Source of the DNA: Oscillospiraceae bacterium UBA3851
GTDB lineage: Bacteria; Bacillota; Clostridia; Oscillospirales; Oscillospiraceae
Length of the DNA: 20,993 nt
Assembly (NCBI GenBank): GCA_002392625.1
Contig: DGHJ01000148.1
Span: 1-20,993, forward strand
Direction of reading: 5' to 3'
Of the stretch, positions 1-7,253 are shown in pieces. Made by a program: the position numbers and the translations under genes. Below the pieces are notes generated by a model. That model did no database searches and was not told the origin of the DNA. It worked only from the letters and a program-made list of their open reading frames with translations. Each line of letters begins with the position of its first letter. Position 1 is the first letter of the stretch.

Positions 1-319
1 TTTGACCATGCCAAGATCGCGTCCAGAACAGGCTTCGCTCAATAAGGCAATAAAAAGAATTATCCGCGATTGTAATGACGAGCAGTTCCTGAGAAGCGAG
101 AGTCCGGAAGTGCTTTTGCCGAACTTTAGCTGCCATAGCCTACGTCATACCTTTACAACCAGGCTGTGCGAAGCCGGTACGAATATCAAGCTCATGCAAG
201 ATATCCTTGGGCATCAGGATATCTCGACTACCATGAACATTTATGCTGATGTGACGAAGGAGTTGCGCGAAAAAGAGCTGGGCAATCTGGAAGCCTATTT
301 CGCAAAGCAAACGGGATAA
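1..319 (+). CDS. Tyrosine recombinase/integrase, C-terminal part (5' end outside window)
   Basis: This is the C-terminal half of the catalytic domain of a phage/ICE-type tyrosine recombinase, which breaks and rejoins DNA at attachment sites. The visible part carries the family's catalytic pattern. HSLRHT has the second active-site Arg at about 143-145. ILGHQD has the Gly-His box at 209-214. NIYADV has the nucleophilic Tyr at 242-244. The reading frame is open to the left edge, and only about 105 residues of a usual 350-400 are present, so the gene starts upstream; the TTG and ATG near the edge are not convincing starts. The gene is followed by a strong terminator. Its base composition is more AT-rich than the cas and protease genes, which fits a mobile element. 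The family call is secure; the element it belongs to cannot be seen. Confidence 0.9.
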   Translation, partial: LTMPRSRPEQASLNKAIKRIIRDCNDEQFLRSESPEVLLPNFSCHSLRHTFTTRLCEAGTNIKLMQDILGHQDISTTMNIYADVTKELREKELGNLEAYFAKQTG

Positions 320-336
320 CGTCTTCATAAAGGATC

Positions 337-381
337 GGGGGGTACTCTTAATACAAGAGAGCCTCCCGCTTTCCGTTTTTA
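337..381 (+). terminator. Rho-independent terminator of the integrase gene
   Basis: A 13-bp stem (337-349 with 355-367) pairs with one A-A mismatch and two G-U pairs around a 5-nt loop. A run of five T (376-380) follows after a short spacer. It lies 17 bp after the integrase stop codon. Confidence 0.75.
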
Positions 382-403
382 TTCCGATATTTTGTCGAAT
401 ATA

Positions 404-432
404 TTGAAAAATGAGCTTGTCTGTGCTATAAT
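404..432 (+). promoter_or_regulatory. Strong sigma-A-type promoter with extended -10, no clear gene behind it
   Basis: TTGAAA (404-409), a 17-bp spacer and TATAAT (427-432) with TGC directly before the -10. This is close to a textbook housekeeping promoter. It reads rightward into 433-615, where no recognisable gene begins, and then into the truncated metG piece. Confidence 0.7.
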
Positions 433-615
433 ACTTCACACTGTTAAACGAACAGTACATGAGTACACCAACACACCAAAAAGTACGCCATCCTCCAGTT
501 AGATATGAGAAGTGATGGCGACTTATAGTTTTACGGAAAAAAGCAACGTGAAGCTATTAAGGGGCTTTATTAAGGTATAGGACGTTATAGTGACTATGGA
601 AATCTCGTCCCCACA
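433..615. other. Short AT-rich stretch with broken mini-ORFs, probable junction region
   Basis: Between the promoter and the metG remnant there are only very short rightward frames: 18 codons from ATG at about 459, 21 codons from ATG at about 512, and 7 codons from ATG 596 whose stop overlaps ATG 616. None has a convincing ribosome site or a recognisable product. The stretch is richer in A+T than what follows. It may hold an element end or attachment site, or remnants of an interrupted gene. I could not identify a direct repeat that would prove an att site. Confidence 0.35.
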
Positions 616-1077
616 ATGAAGCCGCTGGATCTGCCCGCCAAGAAGGAGGAGAAGGCCGACTGCGGCGGCATCGCGCCGCTGCCCCTGGTGGAGGAGAAGA
701 TCGACTTCTCCAACGTGGTGATCGAGCCGTTGTTTGCCGATCAGGTGGATTTTGAGACCTTCTCCAAGTCCGATTTCCGGGCTGTGAAGGTGCTGAAGTG
801 CGAGGCGGTGAAGAAGTCCAAAAAGCTGCTGCAGTTCACTTTGGACGATGGCACCGGCACCGAGCGCACCATCCTCAGCGGCATCCACCCCTGGTACGAG
901 CCGGAGGAGCTGGTGGGCAAGACCTGCATCGCCATCGTCAACCTGCCGCCCCGGCCCATGATGGGCATCGAGTCCTGCGGCATGCTGATCTCCGCCGTCC
1001 ACAAGGAGGGCGAGGAGGAGAAGCTGCACCTGCTGATGGTGGATCCCCACATCCCCGCCGGCGCAAAGCTGTATTGA
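616..1077 (+). CDS. metG: MetRS C-terminal tRNA-binding domain; probable 5'-truncated metG remnant
   Basis: The 153 residues match the C-terminal appendix of methionyl-tRNA synthetase, an OB-fold EMAP/Trbp111-type tRNA-binding domain. Residues 50-150 carry the characteristic runs DFRAVKV, KKSKKLLQFTLDDGTG, RTILSGIH, IAIVNLPPR, MMGIESCGMLISA and HIPAGAKLY at the end. The whole catalytic and anticodon-binding part (about 500 residues) is missing. No Shine-Dalgarno sequence precedes ATG 616. The frame stays open upstream to 574, and the codons just before the ATG (NLVPT) still resemble the linker of a MetRS, so this looks like a gene cut off at its 5' side. A real free-standing tRNA-binding protein (MetRS beta-subunit or CsaA-like) is the alternative. 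A good terminator follows. The domain call is secure; the remnant status is inferred. Confidence 0.75.
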   Translation: MKPLDLPAKKEEKADCGGIAPLPLVEEKIDFSNVVIEPLFADQVDFETFSKSDFRAVKVLKCEAVKKSKKLLQFTLDDGTGTERTILSGIHPWYEPEELVGKTCIAIVNLPPRPMMGIESCGMLISAVHKEGEEEKLHLLMVDPHIPAGAKLY

Positions 1078-1094
1078 TTTGAAAAAACAAGCGC

Positions 1095-1132
1095 ATACGA
1101 GCCCGCTGAGCTATTCAGCGGGCTCGTATTTT
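1095..1132 (+). terminator. Rho-independent terminator after the metG piece
   Basis: A perfect 15-bp stem (1095-1109 with 1115-1129, arm ATACGAGCCCGCTGA) with a 5-nt loop, followed by TTTT. It isolates the metG piece from the cas operon. Confidence 0.85.
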
Positions 1133-1259
1133 AACCAAAGAGTGGTAATAATGGGTCTACGGAGAGGTCCTATATTTGAAAATGTTTGTAAATAAGTTGA
1201 AAATATGTGATTGCACACAGAGAACTATCCGGTTTTTTGGGCAATGAGCTGGCTATACT

Positions 1260-1289
1260 GTCCTCAAAGTCCTGGTCCTCAACGTCCTG
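1260..1289 (+). repeat. Tandem 15-bp repeat in the cas operon upstream region
   Basis: Two adjacent 15-mers, GTCCTCAAAGTCCTG and GTCCTCAACGTCCTG, differ at one base. They are followed to about 1325 by further spaced copies of the core CCTCAAC/CCTCTAC. This lies in the 267-bp gene-free stretch between the metG terminator and cas3. In the same stretch a possible -10 (TATACT, 1254-1259) lies immediately upstream of the repeats, but it has only a poor T-rich -35, so the cas promoter is not firmly located. The repeats could be regulator sites or chance slippage. Confidence 0.45.
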
Positions 1290-1399
1290 GCGTCCTCTAC
1301 AAACGCCTCAACTAACACCTCAACAAACAGGTATAAACGGAGATGTAAAGAAGTGCCTGGACGATTTTGACGCTGTATTGACGAGCAAGGGGGTGAACC

Positions 1400-3796
1400 A
1401 TGCAACAGAAAGAATTCCCGGCCCATATCCGGGTGGAAGAGGGAGAGAGGATCGTTCAGAGCGTAGAAGAGCACTGCCGGAAAACCGCAGCGTATTCGTC
1501 GGCCGCTCTTCAGCCGGTCGGTTTGGAGAAAACGGGATATCTTTTGGGACTGACCCACGACTGTGGGAAAATGACAGGACTCTTTTCGGATTATATCCAA
1601 CGCGCGGCAGACGGTGAGGCAGTGCGCAGGGGCTCCGTCAATCACACTTTTTCGGCCGTCAAGCTTCTCCTGCGGCGGTTTCACAATGGGAGCGGAGATC
1701 CCTTCCGTCGTCTGCCGGCGGAGCTGCTTGCATTCGCGGTGGGGGCTCATCACGGCCTTTTCGACTGCACGGGGCCGGACCGAAAGAACGGCTTTACCCA
1801 CCGATTGGACTCGGAAAACGAGCTGTTTGAAGAAGCGTCCGCCAATTTTCTGGACCGATGCAGGCCGCAGGAGCTGGATCAGCGGTTTTCCGAGGCGTGC
1901 GGCGAGCTAAGACCCATCATCGAGCATCTGGTTGAGATGGCAAGACGGGATCCTGGCGGCGCGGAGCTCAGCTATTATTTTGGCTGCCTGGCGAGACTGC
2001 TGCTTTCCGCTTTGATCGATGGCGACAGAAAAGATACGGCTGAGTTTATGAGCGGTTCGAAGCCCCCCGCCAAGCCAAGCATGTCATCCGACCGTTGGCG
2101 GCAGCTTCTTGACCGGATGGAGAACAGACTGAACACGTTGGATGGCGAGGGGGATATTCAGCGGGCGCGGGCAGCCCTGTCGCAGGTGTGCCGGGATCGC
2201 GCCGCGCTGCCTGCCGGGATCTATCGGCTGAACCTGCCCACCGGGGCCGGCAAAACCTTGAGTTCTCTGCGTTTTGCCCTTGCCCACGCATCTGAGCAGA
2301 ACAAGACGCGCATCATCTTCACCTCTCCGCTGCTGTCCATCCTGGAGCAAAATGCTGCGGTCATTCGCGCTTTTTTGCAGGATGACAGCATCATCCTGGA
2401 GCACCACTCCAACGTCGTCCGCACCGAGGCGGAGGGGGATGCTCTCTCCCCAACGGAGCTTTTTACAGAGAGCTGGGACGCGCCGGTGATCATCACGACG
2501 CTTGTTCAGCTTCTGAACACGCTGTTCAGCGGGGAGACCACGGCGATCCGGCGTTTCCACTCGTTGTGCAGCAGCGTCATCGTGATCGATGAGATCCAGA
2601 CACTTCCGACGAAGCTGCTCTCCATGTTTCAGCTTGCAGTCTCGTTTCTCACGGAGGTCTGCGGCGCAACCGTGGTGCTCTGCTCAGCCACACAGCCCGC
2701 ACAGGAGTTTACGCCGCACCCGTTTCTTGCAGAGCCCGCGGATCTGGTCCCTTACAACAAGGCGATATGGGACGTGTTTCAAAGGACGGAGCTGCGGGAG
2801 GCGGATCGCTGCACACTGGAGGAAATGCCCGGCGCCGTAATGGACAAGCTGGAGAACAGCAAAAGCCTGCTCATCATATGCAACAAAAAGGACGAGGCGG
2901 CGTTTCTCTTCCGTGCCCTGCAGGATGAGGCAATTGACTGTTTCCATTTGTCCGCGTCCATGTGCGCCGCGCACCGGCGGAAAACACTGGAGGCACTGTA
3001 TGCGTCCCTGGCGGATCACAGCAGAAAAACAATCTGCGTTTCCACGCAGGTGATCGAGGCGGGCGTGGATATCTCCTTCGACTGTGTGATCCGGCTGACA
3101 GCAGGCATGGACAGCGTGGTGCAGGCGGCGGGTCGCTGCAACCGGAACGGGGAGTCAAAATCGCGCCTTCCGGTTTACATCATGAATTGCTGGGACGAGG
3201 ATCTTTCCCGTCTCTGCGAGATCCGACGGGCGAAGGACGCGACCACGGCCCTGCTGGCCGAATACCGCAGAGCTCCGGAGATATTTGCCGCCGACCTGGC
3301 CTCCGATCGGGCCATCCGCACCTATTATAAATTCCTCTATCAACACATGAACGAAGGAGCCATGGACTATCCCGCGGGGGAATATGGCAACCTGTTTGAC
3401 CTTCTCGCAAGCAACAAAAAATATGCCACGGAATACGCGGACGGCTATGGACAGTATTTCCTGTGCCAGGCCTTCAAGACCGCCGGGCAGCAATTCTGCG
3501 TATTCGACGCCCAGACGCAGACCGTGCTCGTCCCTTACGGCGAAGGCGCGGACATCATCCGCCGAGTGCAGGAGATCGGCGATCGGGTCGACCCGGAGGC
3601 GCTGCGGGAGCTTCGGACGCTCCTCCAGCGGGCAAAGTCCTATGCCGTCTCCGTCTTCTCTTATCAGGTAAAGCAGCTGGAGAAGCAGGGCGCCGTCGAC
3701 CGGATCTGTCACGACAGCGTTCTGATCCTGCAGCCGGATTGTTTTGGTGACGTTCCCTACAGCAATGAAATTGGTTTAATAACAGAAAAGGGGTGA
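1400..3796 (+). CDS. cas3: Cas3 helicase-nuclease, type I-C
   Basis: Cas3 is recruited by target-bound Cascade, unwinds the DNA and degrades it. The 798-residue protein has the normal two-part layout. The N-terminal HD nuclease has the metal-binding pair in THDCGK (His53-Asp54), a further His at 82 (VNHTF) and HHG at 117-118. The superfamily 2 helicase has Walker A LPTGAGKT (279-286), Walker B DEIQ (397-400), a TQVIEAGVDI motif, and motif VI QAAGRCNR starting at Gln575. All key residues are present, so the enzyme looks intact. ATG 1400 is preceded by AAGGGGGTG at a good distance. It is the first gene of the cas operon, and cas5c starts 5 bp after its stop. Neighbouring cas8c assigns it to subtype I-C. 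Confidence 0.96.
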   Translation: MQQKEFPAHIRVEEGERIVQSVEEHCRKTAAYSSAALQPVGLEKTGYLLGLTHDCGKMTGLFSDYIQRAADGEAVRRGSVNHTFSAVKLLLRRFHNGSGDPFRRLPAELLAFAVGAHHGLFDCTGPDRKNGFTHRLDSENELFEEASANFLDRCRPQELDQRFSEACGELRPIIEHLVEMARRDPGGAELSYYFGCLARLLLSALIDGDRKDTAEFMSGSKPPAKPSMSSDRWRQLLDRMENRLNTLDGEGDIQRARAALSQVCRDRAALPAGIYRLNLPTGAGKTLSSLRFALAHASEQNKTRIIFTSPLLSILEQNAAVIRAFLQDDSIILEHHSNVVRTEAEGDALSPTELFTESWDAPVIITTLVQLLNTLFSGETTAIRRFHSLCSSVIVIDEIQTLPTKLLSMFQLAVSFLTEVCGATVVLCSATQPAQEFTPHPFLAEPADLVPYNKAIWDVFQRTELREADRCTLEEMPGAVMDKLENSKSLLIICNKKDEAAFLFRALQDEAIDCFHLSASMCAAHRRKTLEALYASLADHSRKTICVSTQVIEAGVDISFDCVIRLTAGMDSVVQAAGRCNRNGESKSRLPVYIMNCWDEDLSRLCEIRRAKDATTALLAEYRRAPEIFAADLASDRAIRTYYKFLYQHMNEGAMDYPAGEYGNLFDLLASNKKYATEYADGYGQYFLCQAFKTAGQQFCVFDAQTQTVLVPYGEGADIIRRVQEIGDRVDPEALRELRTLLQRAKSYAVSVFSYQVKQLEKQGAVDRICHDSVLILQPDCFGDVPYSNEIGLITEKG

Positions 3797-3801
3797 AAAT
3801 C

Positions 3802-4527
3802 ATGCAGCATCCAAATATCGTGGAGTTTGAGGTGACCGGCGACTATGCGCTGTTCTCGGACCCCATCATGCGCGTCGGCGGGGAGAAGTGTACCTACCAG
3901 ATCCCAACCTACGAGGCCATTAAGGGGATCCTTGCCTCAATTTACTGGAAGCCAACTTTGATTTGGGTAGTGGACGCCGTCAGGGTCATGAACCGGATCC
4001 AGACGGAGGTGAAGGGGATCCGGCCCATCAGGTACAGCGGCGGCAACGACCTGGCCTACTACACCTATCTGAAGAATTGCCGCTACCAGGTCCGGGCCCA
4101 CTTCGAGTGGAACATGAACCGCCCGGAGCTGGCCGGGGACCGTAACGAGAACAAGCACCACAACATCGCCAAGCGCATGATCGAAAAGGGTGGCCGGCGG
4201 GACATCTTCCTGGGCACCAGGGAGTGCCAGGGCTATGTGGAGCCGTGCGTTTTCGGAGAGGGTGCCGGCGCGTACGACGAGCTTCCCGAATTGAGCTTTG
4301 GCCTGATGTACCACGGCATGACCTACGCAGACGAGGCGTATTCCCCGGAGACGCAGGGCAAAATGACGGCCAACTTCTGGTATCCGGTGATGAAAAAGGG
4401 GATCATCACCTACCCTCGCCCGGAGGACTGCCCGCTGAAAAAGACCATCCGGGACATGGAGATCAAGCCGTTTGGAGAGCACCTCGGCAACTTCACGCTC
4501 CTGCGGGAGATGGGGGAGGTGGAGTGA
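3802..4527 (+). CDS. cas5c: Cas5c (Cas5d), crRNA-processing endoribonuclease of type I-C
   Basis: In type I-C there is no Cas6; Cas5c cuts the repeat hairpin in the precursor crRNA and stays bound to the 5' handle in the Cascade complex. The 241-residue protein has the usual family length. The catalytic set known from Bacillus halodurans Cas5d (Tyr46, Lys116, His117) appears to be present with an offset of two: Tyr48 in SIYWKP and Lys118-His119 in NENKHH. I chose ATG 3802 because AGGGG lies 8 bp upstream; the GTG at 3793 overlaps the cas3 stop and is a poorer choice. The gene sits between cas3 and cas8c, as expected, and its stop is one base from the cas8c start. Confidence 0.95.
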   Translation: MQHPNIVEFEVTGDYALFSDPIMRVGGEKCTYQIPTYEAIKGILASIYWKPTLIWVVDAVRVMNRIQTEVKGIRPIRYSGGNDLAYYTYLKNCRYQVRAHFEWNMNRPELAGDRNENKHHNIAKRMIEKGGRRDIFLGTRECQGYVEPCVFGEGAGAYDELPELSFGLMYHGMTYADEAYSPETQGKMTANFWYPVMKKGIITYPRPEDCPLKKTIRDMEIKPFGEHLGNFTLLREMGEVE

Positions 4528-4528
4528 G

Positions 4529-6298
4529 ATGGGACTTTTGCAGCGAGCCATCGAGACCTACGAATGCAACACCTCCCGCGTCGGCATATATCACGAGGGC
4601 GAAAACGAGCCCCTGGCCCCGGTGGGTCACATGATCGCCAAAGCCAATGTGGAGATCACCATCGATCAGGACGGGAGCTTTCTCTCGGCCGGCACCGTGG
4701 ATAAGGAGCATGAAAAGACCATCATTCCTGTGACGGAGGAGTCTTCGGGCAGATCCGGGACGAAGGCCTATATGCGTCCCCATCCGCTGTGCGACAAGCT
4801 GAGCTACCTGGCGGCGGAGGACAATTACTATATCCCGCAGCTGGAGGCTTGGGTGGCATCGCCCTATTCAGCGCCGAAGCTCCGGGCGATCCTGGCCTAC
4901 GTCAAGAAGCGGACGATCCGGCAGGATCTGTCCCACCTCGGCGCAACAGACGACGCCTTTATCCGCTGGCGAGTTGATGGGCTGGGTGACAGCAGCGGAC
5001 CCTGCTGGACGGACAGAGAGCTGTTTCGATCCTACATGGCGTATGCAGCCGCCGCGAAGGACGGCGAACCGGCGCTCTGCATGGTCACCGGTGAATGGGC
5101 TCCCGCCGCACAGCAGCACGCCAAGGGGATCGTGGCGCTCAACGGCAACGCCAAGCTGATCTCCTCCAACGACAGTGTGGGCTTTACCTACCGCGGGCGC
5201 TTCACCGATGAGACGCAGGCCGCGACGGTGAGCTACACCGCTTCCCAAAAGGCCCACAACGCCCTCCGCTGGCTGATCGCCAATCAGGGGGCAAGAGGCG
5301 TCTTCGGCGGCAGGACCTTCCTGTGCTGGAATCCCCAGGGCATCCGCACAGGCAGCCCGGTGCAGGCGTTTTTCGGCCCGGACGCCGCCGCGCAGACCAA
5401 TCCGTCCGACTACAAGGCCCAGTTGGCCGCCACACTGGCCAGCCGCAAACAGGAACTGCAGCTGCGGGGGAACGAGTCCGCCGTGATCGCCGCCTTCGAC
5501 GCGGCAACCACAGGCCGGCTCTCCCTGACGTATTACAACGAGATGACAGTTTCCACTTTCCTGGAGAGACTATGCCGCTGGGACGAGCACTGCTGTTGGC
5601 GGAACGGACCCTTCGGCATACGCTCGCCGTCCCTTGTGCAGCTCGTCAACTGTGCTTTTGGCGCACAGCGCACCGAAAAGGGTGCGACCCGGTTGGTGCC
5701 GGATGACCGTGTGCTGAAGCAGGAAGTGCAGGCGCTGCTTGCATGCCGACTGGGGGAAGGCGCATTTCCCGATCACATTCGCGCAGCTCTGGTGCAGCGG
5801 GCCGGAACACCGCAGGCGTATGAGCCAGCCGTATGGCGAGGCATTCTCTATTCGGCGTGTGCGGCGATCCATATGACAACATATCAAAGGAGAGGTGAAG
5901 AGATCATGTCCTGGAATCTTGACAGGCCCGACCGCAGCTTCCAGTTCGGGAGGCTGCTGGCCGTTATGGAGCGGGCCGAGGAGGATTACTACTACCTGAC
6001 GTCGGAGACGGGTCGACAGACCAACGCCATGAAGCTGATGAGCGTGTTCCGCCAGCGCCCGTGGACGGTCTACGAGCAGGTGAACCGGCAGTTGAACACC
6101 GCCTATCTGCCGCGTCTGAAGCCGTGGCAGAGAAGCCGGTACCAGCGTCTGAAGGACGAGATCGTGTCGATCCTCAGCGGCTTCCCGGAGGCGGAGCTCA
6201 ACAAGCCCCTGGGCGAGCTGTATCTGATGGGCTACGATCTGCAGCACAGTGCGTTTTTCAAAAAAGATAATGAAACGGAGGAGAATCAAGATGAGTAA
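4529..6298 (+). CDS. cas8c: Cas8c (Csd1), large subunit of type I-C Cascade
   Basis: Cas8c recognises the PAM and helps open the target DNA. The 589-residue protein is of normal family length and shows Csd1-like runs such as VTGEWAPAAQQHAKGI, SNDSVGFTYRGRF and RTFLCWNPQG. ATG 4529 follows a GGGGGAGGTGG ribosome site. A frame open to 4472 would overlap the cas5c end and has no ribosome site. The last 130 codons are also a probable separate product (Cas11c, see 5906-6298). The stop overlaps the cas7c start by 8 bp, which suggests coupled translation. Confidence 0.94.
   Translation: MGLLQRAIETYECNTSRVGIYHEGENEPLAPVGHMIAKANVEITIDQDGSFLSAGTVDKEHEKTIIPVTEESSGRSGTKAYMRPHPLCDKLSYLAAEDNYYIPQLEAWVASPYSAPKLRAILAYVKKRTIRQDLSHLGATDDAFIRWRVDGLGDSSGPCWTDRELFRSYMAYAAAAKDGEPALCMVTGEWAPAAQQHAKGIVALNGNAKLISSNDSVGFTYRGRFTDETQAATVSYTASQKAHNALRWLIANQGARGVFGGRTFLCWNPQGIRTGSPVQAFFGPDAAAQTNPSDYKAQLAATLASRKQELQLRGNESAVIAAFDAATTGRLSLTYYNEMTVSTFLERLCRWDEHCCWRNGPFGIRSPSLVQLVNCAFGAQRTEKGATRLVPDDRVLKQEVQALLACRLGEGAFPDHIRAALVQRAGTPQAYEPAVWRGILYSACAAIHMTTYQRRGEEIMSWNLDRPDRSFQFGRLLAVMERAEEDYYYLTSETGRQTNAMKLMSVFRQRPWTVYEQVNRQLNTAYLPRLKPWQRSRYQRLKDEIVSILSGFPEAELNKPLGELYLMGYDLQHSAFFKKDNETEENQDE
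5887..5897 (+). promoter_or_regulatory. Internal Shine-Dalgarno inside cas8c, for cas11c
   Basis: AAGGAGAGGTG ends 8 bp before an in-frame ATG at 5906. It is as strong as the ribosome sites of the stand-alone genes here and is unlikely by chance at exactly this point in cas8c. Confidence 0.75.
5906..6298 (+). CDS. cas11c: Cas11c small subunit, translated from inside cas8c
   Basis: Type I-C Cascades are known to contain a small subunit, Cas11c, made from an internal start within cas8c. Here an in-frame ATG at codon 460 of cas8c (MSWNLDRPDRSF) is preceded by a strong ribosome site and would give 130 residues, the expected size. The segment is charged and helical-looking, rich in Arg and Glu with bulky hydrophobics (for example LLAVMERAEEDYYYL), which fits the four-helix small-subunit fold. 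It would line the Cascade belly and stabilise the displaced strand. It shares its stop with cas8c and overlaps cas7c by 8 bp. The start is inferred from sequence and from the known precedent. Confidence 0.8.
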   Translation: MSWNLDRPDRSFQFGRLLAVMERAEEDYYYLTSETGRQTNAMKLMSVFRQRPWTVYEQVNRQLNTAYLPRLKPWQRSRYQRLKDEIVSILSGFPEAELNKPLGELYLMGYDLQHSAFFKKDNETEENQDE

Positions 6299-7139
6299 GC
6301 TGGAAAACAAGATCGATTTTGTCATGCTGGTGAGCGCAAGCAGAGCCAACTGCAACGGGGACCCGTTGAGCGGCAACCGCCCCAGAACGGACTACAACGG
6401 CTTCGGTGAGATGTCGGACGTCTGCATCAAGCGGAAGATCCGCAACCGCATGCAGGATCTGGGCGAGCGTGTCTTCGTCCAGTCTGAGGACCGCTGCGAC
6501 GACGGCTGCGGCAGCCTGAGCGAACGGGCCTCCTCCGTGCTGAAGGGGATCAAGGATCGGGATGCGTACGCAAAGTGTGCCTGTGAGACATGGGCGGACG
6601 TCCGCGCATTCGGACAGGTCTTCGCCTTCAAGGACAACAAGGGCGTTTCCGTCGGCGTTCGCGGGCCGGTCTCTGTCCACCAGGCGGTCAGCGTCTCTCC
6701 GGTTGAGATCGAGTCCATGCAGATCACCAAAAGCGTGAACGGCGAGAAGAAGGAGAAGGGCGAGAACCGCGCCTCCGACACCATGGGTATGAAGCACTTT
6801 GTGCGGTTCGGCCTGTACCGGATCAAGGGCTCCATCAACGTGCAGCTGGCGGAGAAAACCGGCTTTTCCCAGGAGGACGCCGCGCTGGTGAAGGAGTGCC
6901 TGCGCACGCTGTTCGTCAACGACGCATCCTCCGCCCGTCCGGACGGGTCCATGGAGGTGGTCAAGCTGTTCTGGTTCCGTCACAACTGCAGGGACGGGCA
7001 GTATTCCTCCGCAAAGGTGCATCGCAGCGTGAAGGTCGCCTTGAAGAATGCTGAGAAGCTTCCCGCTTGCGCGGAGGACTATGAGATCACACTGGAGCCG
7101 CTGGACGGCCTGGCAACTGAAATCATCGATGGAATCTGA
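6291..7139 (+). CDS. cas7c: Cas7c (Csd2), backbone subunit of type I-C Cascade
   Basis: Cas7c polymerises along the crRNA to form the Cascade backbone. The 282-residue protein has the usual length and opens with NKIDFVMLVSASRANCNGDP, a family-typical N-terminus. It continues with GVRGPVSVHQAVSVSPV (about residues 124-140) and MGMKHFVRFGLYR. ATG 6291 has GGAGGAG seven bases upstream; a frame open from 6249 lies inside cas8c and is not the start. It overlaps the cas8c end and, on its other side, the cas4 remnant start by 11 bp, consistent with a single polycistronic message. Confidence 0.95.
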   Translation: MSKLENKIDFVMLVSASRANCNGDPLSGNRPRTDYNGFGEMSDVCIKRKIRNRMQDLGERVFVQSEDRCDDGCGSLSERASSVLKGIKDRDAYAKCACETWADVRAFGQVFAFKDNKGVSVGVRGPVSVHQAVSVSPVEIESMQITKSVNGEKKEKGENRASDTMGMKHFVRFGLYRIKGSINVQLAEKTGFSQEDAALVKECLRTLFVNDASSARPDGSMEVVKLFWFRHNCRDGQYSSAKVHRSVKVALKNAEKLPACAEDYEITLEPLDGLATEIIDGI

Positions 7140-7253
7140 CGACTATCTCCTCCTCTCCGGCTTGCAGCATTTTGCCTTCTGCCGCAGGCAGTGGGCGCTG
7201 ATCCATATCGAAAACCTATGGGCGGAGAATTTCCGCACCGCGGAGGGACAGCT
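7129..7253 (+). pseudogene. cas4: cas4 remnant, cut after 41 codons and fused to the CRISPR array
   Basis: ATG 7129 starts MESDDYLLLSGLQHFAFC, followed by RRQWALIHIENLWAEN and RTAEGQ. This is the N-terminus of a type I-C Cas4 (RecB-family exonuclease that trims prespacers for Cas1-Cas2). It includes the first Cys of the iron-sulphur cluster (in FCRRQ). At residue 41-42 the homology stops at the first base of a CRISPR repeat. The frame continues as SHPARGGWIEI, the translated repeat, and stops at 7348-7350 in the second repeat. The nuclease motifs and the other three cysteines are gone. cas1 and cas2, which normally follow, are absent. A deletion from inside cas4 through cas1-cas2 and the leader explains this most simply; an assembly join is the alternative. 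Confidence 0.88.

Noticed and set aside
1207..1617. A 136-codon frame overlapping the start of cas3
   Set aside because: Its second half is the cas3 gene in the wrong frame; the first half is the repeat-rich upstream region with no ribosome site.
4472..4528. Earlier start for cas8c
   Set aside because: The extra residues are the cas5c end in another frame; ATG 4529 has the ribosome site and a family-like N-terminus.
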